Assembly: GCA_016125075.1 (NCBI GenBank)
Contig: WGMO01000004.1
Location: 1 to 64,000 of the forward strand
Origin: Terrimonas sp.
GTDB lineage: Bacteria > Bacteroidota > Bacteroidia > Chitinophagales > Chitinophagaceae
DNA length: 64,000 bases
Direction of reading: 5' to 3'
The translations under genes were made by a program, and so were the position numbers. Positions 34,738 through 44,299 of the stretch are shown here, in pieces. How positions within the stretch are numbered: position 1 is the first letter of the stretch; every line of letters begins with the position of its first letter. Under the pieces are notes generated by a model. The model had not been told where the DNA came from. It ran no database searches and was given only the letters and a program-made list of their open reading frames with translations.

Positions 34738-35238
34738 ATGACCAGGACCACGCTATTCGCCTCCTGCCTGCTGATGGCAAGCTTTTGCAGCTGCAACAAT
34801 GAAGACCATTCCCATAAAACAGTTGGAGAAGCCTCCCCGAAAGCTGCCGACACCGCAGTATATTTTTACCTCCGCCCGCAACTGGAAAAAGAATATGGCT
34901 ATACCCATGCCGTGCAGATCGGTGACGACCTTAAGATCTCCGGGGCGGTGAGCATGGATGATGCCGGAGTGATCGTGGCCCCGGGCAATATGGAACAACA
35001 GATGAAAAACTGCTATAGCGACCTGGAGAAAATACTGCAACACTATGGTTATAGTTTTGACGACGTCGTGGCAGAAAATGTCTATACCACCGATATGGAG
35101 GAATTCATCCGGGTATCCGGTTTCCGGCATTCCATCTATAAAAAACAATTCCCTACCGGCACCTGGCTCGAAGTAAAAGGCCTGGCCGTAAAAGGACAAC
35201 TGATCGAGATCGATATGGAAGCCCATCGGTCCAAATAA
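34738..35238 (+). CDS. RidA-family lipoprotein
   Basis: About 166 residues from the ATG at 34738, which gives an N-terminal export signal ending in a Cys-rich lipobox-like SFCSCNN. The rest is a YjgF/RidA fold: QIGDDLKISGAVSMDDAGVIV, NMEQQMKNCYSDLEKILQHYG and DDVVAENVYTTDMEEF. The catalytic arginine of RidA, in the FPxRT region before VE, is absent: here FPTGTWLEVKGLAV. It may therefore be a non-deaminase member outside the cytoplasm, unlike classical RidA. It precedes the M61 peptidase. Confidence 0.75.
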   Translation: MTRTTLFASCLLMASFCSCNNEDHSHKTVGEASPKAADTAVYFYLRPQLEKEYGYTHAVQIGDDLKISGAVSMDDAGVIVAPGNMEQQMKNCYSDLEKILQHYGYSFDDVVAENVYTTDMEEFIRVSGFRHSIYKKQFPTGTWLEVKGLAVKGQLIEIDMEAHRSK

Positions 35239-35288
35239 CACCCATGGTTGCAAAAGGGAGTAGTGCTTTTGCATTGAAAAAATCAAAT

Positions 35289-36866
35289 ATGAAAAATATT
35301 TTCTCTTCCTGCCAAAAGCTGGTTTACCCTTTGTGTTTATGGGTGGGATGGTTATTGATCGCTTTACCCAGCCCTGCACAAACAGGGAAAACGGTTTTAC
35401 AATACACCCTGTCCATGCCCGAAGCGGCAGCCCATCTTTTTCATGTCGAGCTGCATTGCGAGGGCCTGGACAAGGATACCCTGCTGTTTAAATTGCCCAA
35501 CTGGATGCCGGGTTATTACCAGCTCATGGGTTATGCCAAAAACCTCAGCACCCTATCAGCAAAGAAAAAGAACGGAGAAAATATTCCGGTCACCCCGGTC
35601 AATGAAAATAGCTGGCGGGTCATCCTGCCTAAAAACACGGCCTTTAACCTCAGTTATGATGTAAAAGCAGCCAAACAATTTGTCGCCAATAGTTTTATCG
35701 ACAGCAGCCATGCTTATATCGTTCCCCCTTCCATGTTCCTGTACATCAACGGGTGGATCAGGACCCCCGTATCCCTCCGGGTCATGGTGCCGGCTCAATG
35801 GAACAGGATTGCCACCGGTCTGCAACCCGTTGCCGGAAAACAAAATGAATTTACCGCCGCTGATTTTGATATCCTCTATGATTGCCCCCTCCTGATCGGT
35901 GACCTGGAAGAACTTCCTTCCTTCACCATAAAGGGGATACCACACCGCTTTATCGGATATAAAATGGGGGAATTTGACCGGGCCCTTTTCATGAGCAACC
36001 TGAAAAAAACAGTGGAAGCGGGGATCCAAATTATGGGGGATATCCCATATAAGCAATACACATTTATTGGCATCGGGCCGGGGAGGGGCGGCATCGAACA
36101 CCTTAACAATACCACGGTCAGTTTTGATGGCCGCGAATTGAATACCGACAATGGGATGAACCGGATGATGAATTTCCTGGCACATGAATATTTTCACCAT
36201 TACAATGTAAAACGCATCCGGCCGCTGGAACTGGGGCCCTTTGACTATGACAGGGAGAACAGGACCAACCTGCTTTGGGTCAGCGAAGGGCTATCCGTTT
36301 ATTATGAATACTTAATTGTAAAAAGAGCCGGTTTGATCAATCAACAAACCCTGCTCAATAATTTCGCTAACAGTATCACAGCATTTGAAAATGACCCGGG
36401 GCGTTTGTATCAATCTCTCAGCCAGGCGAGTTATGAAACATGGAGTGATGGCCCCTTTGGCAGACAGGGACAGGAAGGCGACCGGTCCATCAGCTATTAT
36501 GATAAAGGCCCGGCCGTGGGTATGCTGCTGGATTTCGCTATCCGGCACGCCAGCTCCAACAAAAAATCACTGGATGATGTAATGCGGTATTTGTACGGGC
36601 ATTATTACAAAGACCTTCAAAGGGGTTTTACCGATGCGGAATTTCAGGAGGCCTGCGAAATGATCGCCGGCATCCCGCTTAACGGGTTCTTTGAATACAT
36701 TTATACCACCAAGGAACTGGATTACCCTGCCTATCTTTCTTATGCCGGTTTAAAAATTATGATCGATTCCGATACACAAACGGGGAAAAGAAAAATTACC
36801 CTTCAGCCCATCGGGAACCCGGATGCCGGACAGGTAGCCATATTACAATCCTGGCTGGGCGAATAA
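35289..36866 (+). CDS. M61-family metallopeptidase (glycyl aminopeptidase type)
   Basis: About 525 residues from the ATG at 35289, which begins a signal peptide (to about 32, SPAQ). The zinc motif HEYFHHYN (HExxH, about 299-303) and the downstream WVSEGLSVYYE (glutamate ligand) are intact. The N-terminal half is the beta-rich M61 domain (LPNWMPGYYQLMGYAKNLS). The C-terminus ends in a PDZ-like segment without a full domain. Exported, probably periplasmic, it cleaves N-terminal residues from peptides. Length is slightly short for M61-PDZ proteins. Confidence 0.85.
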   Translation: MKNIFSSCQKLVYPLCLWVGWLLIALPSPAQTGKTVLQYTLSMPEAAAHLFHVELHCEGLDKDTLLFKLPNWMPGYYQLMGYAKNLSTLSAKKKNGENIPVTPVNENSWRVILPKNTAFNLSYDVKAAKQFVANSFIDSSHAYIVPPSMFLYINGWIRTPVSLRVMVPAQWNRIATGLQPVAGKQNEFTAADFDILYDCPLLIGDLEELPSFTIKGIPHRFIGYKMGEFDRALFMSNLKKTVEAGIQIMGDIPYKQYTFIGIGPGRGGIEHLNNTTVSFDGRELNTDNGMNRMMNFLAHEYFHHYNVKRIRPLELGPFDYDRENRTNLLWVSEGLSVYYEYLIVKRAGLINQQTLLNNFANSITAFENDPGRLYQSLSQASYETWSDGPFGRQGQEGDRSISYYDKGPAVGMLLDFAIRHASSNKKSLDDVMRYLYGHYYKDLQRGFTDAEFQEACEMIAGIPLNGFFEYIYTTKELDYPAYLSYAGLKIMIDSDTQTGKRKITLQPIGNPDAGQVAILQSWLGE

Positions 36867-36893
36867 GGTAGGGGCCCTAAAAGAAAACAAAGA

Positions 36894-37505
36894 ATGAAAA
36901 AAAAATTCTCCCTCCTGCTGGCGCTTATCGGCTGGTTGGCCGTCATAGCACAGTTTGTGATCATGACCGGGAACAGGAAGGATACGCTAACAGAAACGAT
37001 CATTCGCTTTTTTAGCTACTTTACCATCCTTACCAATACCATGGTTGCCCTGTATGGCACCTATACATTCTTTTCGAGTGAAAATAAAACGGGTAAGATC
37101 AACCGGCCCGGCACCCTTACCGCCATCACGGTTTATATCACAATCGTTGGAGGGGTTTACCAGTTTGTATTAAGACAATTATGGCAACCCGAAGGGCTCC
37201 AGCGGATCGTGGATGAATTGCTGCATGCTGTGATCCCGGTGCTTGTTATCATTTTCTGGTGGCATTATGAACAAAAAAAATCCATCCGGTATACACAAAT
37301 ACCCCGGTGGCTGATTTTCCCTTTTATTTACATGGTCTGTATCCTGCTGCGGGGGAATATTTCAGGGTTTTATCCCTATCCCTTTGTCAATGCCGGTGAG
37401 CTGGGATGGCCGGCAGTGCAGATGAATGCAGCTGCTTTATTGTTATTATTTATCCTTGTATCCGCGATATTTATTTTTATTGGGAAAATGATTACCCGGC
37501 GATAA
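36894..37505 (+). CDS. Pr6Pr-type integral membrane protein
   Basis: The 203-residue protein has six hydrophobic segments. Landmarks such as IAQFVIMTGNRKDTLTETI, FFSYFTILTNTMVALYGTY, ELLHAVIPVLVIIFWWHYEQ and GNISGFYPYPFVNAGELGW fit the Pr6Pr family of small bacterial membrane proteins. No function is assigned to the family. It lies 27 bp after the M61 gene and may share its transcript. Confidence 0.75.
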   Translation: MKKKFSLLLALIGWLAVIAQFVIMTGNRKDTLTETIIRFFSYFTILTNTMVALYGTYTFFSSENKTGKINRPGTLTAITVYITIVGGVYQFVLRQLWQPEGLQRIVDELLHAVIPVLVIIFWWHYEQKKSIRYTQIPRWLIFPFIYMVCILLRGNISGFYPYPFVNAGELGWPAVQMNAAALLLLFILVSAIFIFIGKMITRR

Positions 37506-37624
37506 TAAAAAATAAGGGAACGGGCCCCCTCCTGATTTTTGTATTTTTATACTCTATCCTGAACCGGAACAGGCTTTCCCGTAAGCTGCAGTGCAAGAAT
37601 TATATTATTTGTAAAAATGCAATC

Positions 37625-38251
37625 ATGCCCCACGTATCCATTCTTTTTATTTGTATTTTGATCGGTGCCACAGGTTGTTCCCAACATAGCAATAAGGTTG
37701 ATTACCGGCTGGTGGGTGCTCCCTGCGAAGGATGTGAAGCAGTGTTGGAATATGGAAATAAAGACCTGCAACCCATCGATACCCTGCCCGATTTTTATGA
37801 ACAAGGTGAAGCCCTGAAGGTTTCGGGTACGATCTTCCACCCCGATGGCAGCCCGGCAAAAGGAGTTATTTTATACCTGTATCATACCAATCAACAAGGG
37901 ATCTATGCTACCAAAGCCGGGGAAACGGGTTGGGCCAAAAGACATGGTTATATAAGAGGATGGGTAAAAACCGATAAGGAGGGGCATTACACATTTTACA
38001 CTTTAATACCCGGCATCTACCCCGACCGGTCCAATCCTGCACATATCCATCCCACCATCCTTGAACCCAATGGAAAATACTATTGGATAGAAAGCTATCA
38101 TTTTGCCGGTGATCCCTTATTGACAGAAAAGGAAATGAACCCGGAAGCACCCCGGGGTGGCAGCACGGGTGTGCTGACCCTGAAAAAAGAAGATAATACC
38201 TGGGTGGGCCGGCGGGATATCATGCTAGGTAAAAACGTTCCGGGCTATTAA
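37625..38251 (+). CDS. Intradiol ring-cleavage dioxygenase-like lipoprotein
   Basis: About 208 residues from the ATG at 37625, giving a lipoprotein signal (LIGATGC). The core matches protocatechuate/catechol 1,2-type dioxygenases: GVILYLYHTNQQGIYATKAG (first Fe ligand Tyr), then TLIPGIYPDRSNPAHIHPTI with the second Tyr and the two His ligands. The CEGCEA motif near the N-terminus is typical of secreted members. The family cleaves catechols with non-haem Fe(III), or acts on surface aromatics; the substrate is unknown. Confidence 0.8.
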   Translation: MPHVSILFICILIGATGCSQHSNKVDYRLVGAPCEGCEAVLEYGNKDLQPIDTLPDFYEQGEALKVSGTIFHPDGSPAKGVILYLYHTNQQGIYATKAGETGWAKRHGYIRGWVKTDKEGHYTFYTLIPGIYPDRSNPAHIHPTILEPNGKYYWIESYHFAGDPLLTEKEMNPEAPRGGSTGVLTLKKEDNTWVGRRDIMLGKNVPGY

Positions 38252-38266
38252 TAAATATTGAACCTT

Positions 38267-39127
38267 TCAGGGTTGCTTTGTATGCATGGAACGGAGATAG
38301 GCATATACCGCATTGATCTCCTCCTCCCTGAGCGCACTCAGAAAATTTTTAGCCGTTTCGCTCATCAGTCTTAATTTTTTTCTGCCTAAGCCGCCCTCAC
38401 CGGTCTTTATTAAATGCATAAACTGGTCAGGCGTATAGGCGGTGGCGATCACCAGGTCCGGAGAAAACCCCTGCTCTCCCTTCAGGTCCAAACCATGACA
38501 GGAGGTACAGGTGCTCATGGCTATATATTGGCCCAGCGCCACCTGGGAACTGTCCCGGGGCACATATTTATCTTTTGAGTCGTGATCAATAATATCGGCC
38601 ATATGGGGCAGCTTACCCTGGATGATATGCAAGCGGCCCAAGGGATAAAATACAATGGAGGAAGGCAGGTCCGGATAACTGGGGGCCGGTGCTATGGTCT
38701 TCAGGTAAGCGATGATCCGGGCTACCGACTCATCTTTGAGTTCATGAAAGGAAAAGCAGGGCATAAAGTACACCGACTCCCCGTTTTTCTTGATACCGTG
38801 CTTAAGCAGCCTTTCTAACTCAGATGCTGTGTATTCAGGGATGATTTTTGTGATATTAGGGGCTACAAACTTGAATTCATTCTTTATCCGGACAACGACC
38901 CGGCCGGTAAAATCGCTGCCATGACAGCCACCGCAATGCGCAATACTGGCCAGTCTTTTTCCTTCCGCCACCTCAACCGAATCTGTCGGCACAGCAATTT
39001 CCGTAAGGGGAATTTTATATTTCTTATGAATAATGCCGGAAGACCATACATAAAGCACGAAAAAAGGAACCAGTACCAGGCAGAGGAGGATAACAGCCGC
39101 CCTTTTTATTATCATTTTTTTGGTCAT
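38267..39127 (-). CDS. Dihaem cytochrome c
   Basis: About 286 residues from the ATG at 39127, which gives an N-terminal membrane anchor (about 7-30). Two haem-c motifs are present: CGGCHGSD (about residue 63) and CTSCHGLD (about 205), with methionine ligands expected in YFMPCFSFHEL and the RLMSETAKNF region. It is membrane-anchored and faces the periplasm. It is convergent with the dioxygenase lipoprotein gene, 15 bp apart. The electron partner is not evident. Confidence 0.85.
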   Translation of the reverse strand: MTKKMIIKRAAVILLCLVLVPFFVLYVWSSGIIHKKYKIPLTEIAVPTDSVEVAEGKRLASIAHCGGCHGSDFTGRVVVRIKNEFKFVAPNITKIIPEYTASELERLLKHGIKKNGESVYFMPCFSFHELKDESVARIIAYLKTIAPAPSYPDLPSSIVFYPLGRLHIIQGKLPHMADIIDHDSKDKYVPRDSSQVALGQYIAMSTCTSCHGLDLKGEQGFSPDLVIATAYTPDQFMHLIKTGEGGLGRKKLRLMSETAKNFLSALREEEINAVYAYLRSMHTKQP

Positions 39128-39364
39128 TGCAGTTGGTTGTAAAAAATGATGAATTAAAAAAATATAAGATATGAAAAATGATCCTAAAAATCTAACACAA
39201 TTTGTCAACCCAGCTTCAACTGATCAGCAGGATTTGTTAAAAAGAAAGAAGGATCAACTACCCGCAGCGGCTGCGTAACTTATGTTACACCCGCCATTGG
39301 GTGGTTCCGATAGATTTGCCGTTGCAGGATCAAACAACAATCAAAAACGTAAAACTCTTATTGC

Positions 39365-39682
39365 ATGTTAGCAACCCTAAAAAAATGGATGGGCTTTGGA
39401 CCTTCCATTGATTTCGCCGCATTAACCAGCCGCGGAGCACAGATCATCGATGTAAGAACCGAATCAGAATATAAGAGCGGGCATATCAGGGGCAGCCTGA
39501 ATATCCCCCTGAATACACTGCAAAGCAAGCTCTCCAAATTAAAAAAGGACCGGCCGGTGATCACCTGTTGTGCTTCGGGGATGCGGAGCGCTTCGGCAAA
39601 GAGCATCCTGAAAGCCAAAGGGTTTACCGAAGTCTATAATGGGGGGAGCTGGATGGGTTTGCAAAACAAACTCGCAAAATAG
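39365..39682 (+). CDS. Rhodanese-domain protein
   Basis: The 105-residue single-domain rhodanese has IIDVRTESEYKSGHIRGSLN and the active-site loop CCASGMRS with the catalytic Cys near residue 68, followed by AKSILKAKGFTEVYNGGSW. It transfers sulfur atoms, possibly to cyanide or other acceptors. It has no signal peptide, so is cytoplasmic. An ATAGATCC-GTT-GGATCTAT hairpin overlaps its stop codon (39679-39697). Confidence 0.9.
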   Translation: MLATLKKWMGFGPSIDFAALTSRGAQIIDVRTESEYKSGHIRGSLNIPLNTLQSKLSKLKKDRPVITCCASGMRSASAKSILKAKGFTEVYNGGSWMGLQNKLAK

Positions 39683-39826
39683 ATCCGTTGGATCTATCGG
39701 GCATAAAATAATTCCGGTACCGGTTGAAAATCCTATCCGGGATAGTACTACCTTTATTAGCCGGTAAATTCCACTATTCTTCCGATAACCATCTCTGCGT
39801 AGTAGTAAACATCATAATTTTTTTTT

Positions 39827-40606
39827 ATGAAAAAGAGCATTGTATTCTTTTTGCTACCGCTGTTTGCTATTTTCTATAGCCCCGCACAGGGACAGATCCT
39901 CAAGAAACTGAAGCAAAAAGTAGAAGATAAACTGGAAAAAAAAGTTACCGGTAATCCCGATAACTCAACGGGCACACAACCCAATTCAGAAAACCCCGAC
40001 AATAATTCGGGCAACAAACCGACCAATAAAGGAGGGGGCGGTCTTACCAACACAACGCCACCCGATGTACTGCAGCAAATGACAGATGCCGAAAAAGCAC
40101 ATGATGCCGGCCAGTACAGTGATGCCCGTTATGCCGTGCAACAGGCGCTGATCGGCGTGGAGATCCAATTGGGAAAAGAGCTTTTGCAATCCTTACCCGA
40201 CATGGTTTCCGGGCTTCCCAAAGACACCCTGCAGGACAAAGTGATGAGTAACCAATGGGGTTGGAATAATATGACGATACAAAGGGTTTATTATGATAAT
40301 AAAGACAAACAGCTAACCATTACCATTGGTAATAATTCTTTTTACGCCGGGTTTGTGAATATGTATTTTAACAGTGCTTACACCCAGTCGGATGGCAATA
40401 ACCAAAATACGAAACAGGTAAGGGTGAAGGGTAACAAAGCCATTATCCAGTATGACGACAGTAAAGGGTACACGCTTATCGTTCCCCTCGGACAATCGTC
40501 CATGATTGTTTGGGAGTGTATCAATTTTGCCGATGAGAACGAGGTCATCAAATCGGCCGAAGCCTTTGATATCGATGATATAAAAAGAAGAATGGGAGAA
40601 CAATAA
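39827..40606 (+). CDS. Secreted protein, first of a paralogous pair
   Basis: The 259-residue protein has a signal peptide (to about 25), then a charged KLKQKVEDKLEKKV stretch and an N/P/G-rich linker (about 45-75). The C-terminal domain is shared with the next gene: DARYAVQQALIGVEIQLGKE and LLQSLPDMVSGLPKDTLQDK. No domain name is recognised. Its job is unknown; export is seen. Confidence 0.6.
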   Translation: MKKSIVFFLLPLFAIFYSPAQGQILKKLKQKVEDKLEKKVTGNPDNSTGTQPNSENPDNNSGNKPTNKGGGGLTNTTPPDVLQQMTDAEKAHDAGQYSDARYAVQQALIGVEIQLGKELLQSLPDMVSGLPKDTLQDKVMSNQWGWNNMTIQRVYYDNKDKQLTITIGNNSFYAGFVNMYFNSAYTQSDGNNQNTKQVRVKGNKAIIQYDDSKGYTLIVPLGQSSMIVWECINFADENEVIKSAEAFDIDDIKRRMGEQ

Positions 40607-40627
40607 CCCCGTCTAAAAATATTTACC

Positions 40628-41230
40628 ATGAAAAAGATATTATCCTTCATTTTTATCCTCCTTATTTATTTCGGGGTCTCCGCACAATCCGATTTCAAAA
40701 CACAGATCAGTACGGCTAAATCCTCTTATACGGGGGGCAAACTGGAAGACACGCATTTTGCCTTGCAACAGGCATTAAGTGAAATTGATATGACCATTGG
40801 CAAAGAAATCCTTAAACTGCTGCCCGAAAAAATGGCCATGGCTGCTGTCAACCCAAAAGAGGATCATGTGACCTCCAATCTTGGGTTGGCCGGCGCTACG
40901 GTACACCGCAGTTATGGTGATAACCCTGCCCTGGTGGAATTTGAACTGATCAGCAATTCCCCGCTTGTCAGTACCCTGAATATGTTTCTGAACACCCCTT
41001 TGATGGGCGGAATGATGCGGGATGAAAATACCAAAACAATAAAAGTGCAGGGGTATAAGGCAAGACTGGAAAAACAAAATGGTTCTATCGAAAATGAGTT
41101 CAATTACCAGGTCCAGATTCCCTTCGGTAATGCCCTCCTGACTTTTACCGCCAATAAAAGCACGGAAAACGATGCGATTAAGCTGATCAATACCCTGCCT
41201 TTGCAACAAATTGCCAAACTGGTGCAGTAA
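40628..41230 (+). CDS. Secreted protein, second of a paralogous pair
   Basis: The 200-residue protein has a signal peptide (MKKILSFIFILLIYFG to SAQ) and the same domain as the gene 21 bp upstream: DTHFALQQALSEIDMTIGKE, ILKLLPEKMA and a strand-rich tail with TKTIKVQGYKARLEKQNG. It lacks the proline/asparagine linker. The shared FALQQAL/YAVQQAL motif shows tandem duplication. Unknown function. Confidence 0.6.
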   Translation: MKKILSFIFILLIYFGVSAQSDFKTQISTAKSSYTGGKLEDTHFALQQALSEIDMTIGKEILKLLPEKMAMAAVNPKEDHVTSNLGLAGATVHRSYGDNPALVEFELISNSPLVSTLNMFLNTPLMGGMMRDENTKTIKVQGYKARLEKQNGSIENEFNYQVQIPFGNALLTFTANKSTENDAIKLINTLPLQQIAKLVQ

Positions 41231-41357
41231 AACCCGGCGCCGTTTCAGGATGATGCGTTACCCGTTTTGTTAGATCCTCACGGAATGGCAAGATGGTACT
41301 ACCCGAATAATTTTCATCAATGCATACCGTATCGGTGATTTTCCTTTTTCTTTGCAG

Positions 41358-41936
41358 ATGGATTCTGCAAAAAATAAGATCATCATCATCACGGCTCCAT
41401 CCGGTGCCGGTAAAACATCCATCACCCGTCATCTGTTAAAAACCTTTCCCGGTCAGCTGGTTTTTTCTGTTTCTGCAGCCACCCGGCCTCCCCGGGAAAA
41501 TGAAAGAGATGGGATCGACTATCATTTTATGAGCGTTGAAACGTTCAGGAAAAAGATCCATGAAAATGAATTTGCAGAATGGGAGATGGTCTATGAAGGA
41601 AAATATTATGGCACCCTCAAATCGGAGATCGAAAAAGCCTGGCAAGCACATAAAGCGCCCCTGCTGGATGTGGATGTAAAAGGGGCCCTGCATATTCAAA
41701 GGCAATACCCCGACCAGTGCATCTCGCTGTTTATTCAACCCCCTTCCGTGGAGGAGTTGAAAAAAAGACTGGAATCCAGGGGCACGGAAACACCCGCTTC
41801 CATTGCTGCCAGGATCAACAAGGCCGGTTATGAATTATCCTTTAGCCATGAATTTGACAGAATTGTGGTGAATGAATCTCTCGAAAAAGCCTGCCAGGAA
41901 GCCGAAATGATCATCAGGGAGTTCTTAACCACCTGA
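41358..41936 (+). CDS. gmk: Guanylate kinase
   Basis: The 192-residue enzyme phosphorylates GMP. The P-loop APSGAGKTS, then VSAATRPPRENERDGIDYHF, EWEMVYEGKYYGT and LLDVDVKGA are all present. The start is the ATG at 41358; an in-frame TTG six bases upstream is an alternative. Length is normal for the family. Confidence 0.95.
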   Translation: MDSAKNKIIIITAPSGAGKTSITRHLLKTFPGQLVFSVSAATRPPRENERDGIDYHFMSVETFRKKIHENEFAEWEMVYEGKYYGTLKSEIEKAWQAHKAPLLDVDVKGALHIQRQYPDQCISLFIQPPSVEELKKRLESRGTETPASIAARINKAGYELSFSHEFDRIVVNESLEKACQEAEMIIREFLTT

Positions 41937-42014
41937 AAATTATGATATTGAGTAGTTTCCCTTCGTACAGGCTCTTGAAAAGCTTTCATTTCTTTTATTA
42001 TCTTAGCCTTTCAA

Positions 42015-43265
42015 ATGTTCGATGTAAAAATATTGACCTGGTTCCTGATGACGCTGATCCTGATGGGGTTCTTTGCGGGCATAGAAATGGCATTTTACAG
42101 TGTCAACAGGCTGGATATTGAACTCAAGAAAAAGCAGGGCCGCGCCAGCGGTGAAATACTGGATGATTTTATTGAATCACCCATTCGGTTTATCGGCACT
42201 ACCCTGGTGGGCTTTAATATTTTTCTGGTTTTCTTCGGTTTGCAGATCAGTGATGTGATGCGGCCCATTTGGGGAATCCATGTGCCGGGTGTGGCCAGGA
42301 TCCTGATAGAGATCGGCATGTCGACCTTCCTGGTGATCATTTTCGCCGAATTTATTCCCCGGGCCATCTTCAGGGCCAAAAGCAATAGTATCTTATCCGC
42401 GCTTGTATATGTGATCAGTTTTTTTCACCAGATCTTTTACCCTATTGCCCAGGCATTGATTAACCTGTCGAACTGGATATTGAAATACCTCCTGAATATC
42501 AGGATTGATGAAAAAAAGGAAGCTTTCAGCAGGAATGACCTGGAAAACCTGTTTCTTCAAACCCAAAATAGCGAGGGGGCAGAAGAATCGATGAATGCAG
42601 AATTATTTGAAAATGCCCTTGAGTTCTCAAAAATAAAGATACGCCAATGCCTGGTACCCAGGAAGGAAATCGTGGGGATGGAGATCCATGCCCATGTTTC
42701 CGAGCTCAGAAAACTTTTTGCCGAAACCAAGTTATCCCGCCTCGTGATCTATGAAAACAATATCGACCAGATCCTGGGTTATGTTCACCAGCTGGATATG
42801 TTTAAAAACCCCGCTTCTATCCAGTCAGTACTGCTGCCCATCCCAGCCATACCCGAGAGTATGAGTGCCACGGACCTGATCAATAAATTCAGCCATGAAA
42901 GAAAAAGTATTGCCTGGGTGGTAGATGAGTTTGGGGGCACTTCGGGTATTATTACCATGGAAGATGTGCTGGAAGAGATCTTTGGGGAAATACAGGATGA
43001 ATATGATGTGGAAGAATTTGTCGAAAAACAGATTGCAGAAAATGAATATATTTTTGCCGGGAGAATCGAACTGGACTACCTGAAGGAGAAATATCACCTC
43101 GATTTTCCCGAATCTGATTCAGAAACCCTGTCGGGTTTTATCATCAATTATCATGAAACCATACCGGTTCAGAAAGAAAGGATCATCATTGGCGACTATG
43201 AATTTGATATCATTACCGTATCCGATACCCGGATTGAAATGGTAAAACTCAAAATCCTGAAATAA
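42015..43265 (+). CDS. CNNM/CorC-family membrane protein (hemolysin-type)
   Basis: The 416-residue protein has a four-span DUF21 domain (about 1-165), a pair of CBS domains (about 200-320; KIRQCLVPRKEIVGMEIHAH, SIAWVVDEFGGTSGIITMED) and a C-terminal CorC/HlyC transporter-associated domain (about 335-416; FAGRIELDYLKEKYHLDFPE). Members regulate Mg2+ or other ion transport; related GldE proteins act in gliding. Here the neighbours are gmk and tatC, not other gld genes. Confidence 0.9.
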   Translation: MFDVKILTWFLMTLILMGFFAGIEMAFYSVNRLDIELKKKQGRASGEILDDFIESPIRFIGTTLVGFNIFLVFFGLQISDVMRPIWGIHVPGVARILIEIGMSTFLVIIFAEFIPRAIFRAKSNSILSALVYVISFFHQIFYPIAQALINLSNWILKYLLNIRIDEKKEAFSRNDLENLFLQTQNSEGAEESMNAELFENALEFSKIKIRQCLVPRKEIVGMEIHAHVSELRKLFAETKLSRLVIYENNIDQILGYVHQLDMFKNPASIQSVLLPIPAIPESMSATDLINKFSHERKSIAWVVDEFGGTSGIITMEDVLEEIFGEIQDEYDVEEFVEKQIAENEYIFAGRIELDYLKEKYHLDFPESDSETLSGFIINYHETIPVQKERIIIGDYEFDIITVSDTRIEMVKLKILK

Positions 43266-43359
43266 CCTGCCAGGGATAAGCCCTTTCCCCGGATTCCCGG
43301 CAACACATCTCCCGGAAATTCTTTCATAATGTTTACCGGTGTAAAGTGGATTGAGTGAT

Positions 43360-43367
43360 TATCTTTG
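43360..43367 (+). promoter_or_regulatory. -7 element upstream of tatC
   Basis: TATCTTTG matches TAnnTTTG, 19 bp upstream of the tatC start codon. No well-placed -33 TTG was found. Confidence 0.35.
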
Positions 43368-43386
43368 CTGCTCTTTATAGGAACCC

Positions 43387-44244
43387 ATGGCATTGAAATT
43401 TTTTAACCGCAGACGAGGACCCGCAGAGGAAAGGGCTGAAATGTCCTTTATCGATCACCTGGAGGAATTAAGATCCCACCTGTTCAGGTCGATCATTGCC
43501 ATCGCTATCGGTGGTGTGGTGATAGGCATATACAACAAATTCGTGGTTAGGGATGTACTGATGGGCCCCACGCATCCGGATTTCATTACCTACCGGCTTT
43601 TGTGCAAGGCCGGTTATAAAATGGGGCTTGGCGACATGATGTGTATCACCGAAATCCCGGTAAAGATGCAGAACACATTTATGAGCGGCCAGCTTACCCT
43701 GCTCCTGAATGTGATCCTGATCGGGGGATTTATCCTTGCCTTTCCCTATGTATTCTGGCAATTCTGGAAATTTATCAAACCCGCGCTTACCGATAGGGAA
43801 AAACAAAGGACCAAGGGAGTAATTTTCTGGGTGTCTTTTCTTTTTTTCCTGGGTATCGTTTTCGGGTATTTTGTCATCGCACCCTATACGGTCAATTTTT
43901 TGAGCACGTTCACGCTCGACGAGAACATCCAGAATATCTGGACGATCACCAGTTATCTTGACACCATGACACCATTGATCATGGGTACGGGACTGGCTTT
44001 CCAGCTTCCATTGGTCATCTATTTCCTGGCTAAAATCGGTATTGTAAGTCCTGCATTTTTAAGACGATACCGGAGGCATGCCATTGTCATTATCCTGATC
44101 ATTGCCGCCTTTATCACCCCACCGGATGTGATTAGCCAGTGTATTGTTTCACTCCCTTTATTACTCCTGTACGAAATCAGTATCAAACTGGCCGTAAAGG
44201 TGGAAAAGCAGAATAAAAAGGATGAAACTGCCGAATGGAGTTAA
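43387..44244 (+). CDS. tatC: Twin-arginine translocase subunit TatC
   Basis: The 285-residue integral membrane protein has six hydrophobic segments and the conserved N-terminal EMSFIDHLEELRSHLFRSI, followed by PYVFWQFWKFIKPALTDREK. TatC is the receptor of the Tat pathway, which exports folded proteins. TatA/B genes are not in this window. The C-terminal tail is charged (KVEKQNKKDETAEWS). Confidence 0.95.
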   Translation: MALKFFNRRRGPAEERAEMSFIDHLEELRSHLFRSIIAIAIGGVVIGIYNKFVVRDVLMGPTHPDFITYRLLCKAGYKMGLGDMMCITEIPVKMQNTFMSGQLTLLLNVILIGGFILAFPYVFWQFWKFIKPALTDREKQRTKGVIFWVSFLFFLGIVFGYFVIAPYTVNFLSTFTLDENIQNIWTITSYLDTMTPLIMGTGLAFQLPLVIYFLAKIGIVSPAFLRRYRRHAIVIILIIAAFITPPDVISQCIVSLPLLLLYEISIKLAVKVEKQNKKDETAEWS

Positions 44245-44299
44245 ATCGCTACTCCCAAATAGTTCTGTAACTTTACCAATATAAGTTCATATAAAAAAA

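Noticed and set aside
39679-39697. Terminator after the rhodanese gene
   Set aside because: The 8-bp stem is perfect, but it overlaps the stop codon and no T-tract follows; mentioned in the gene entry only.
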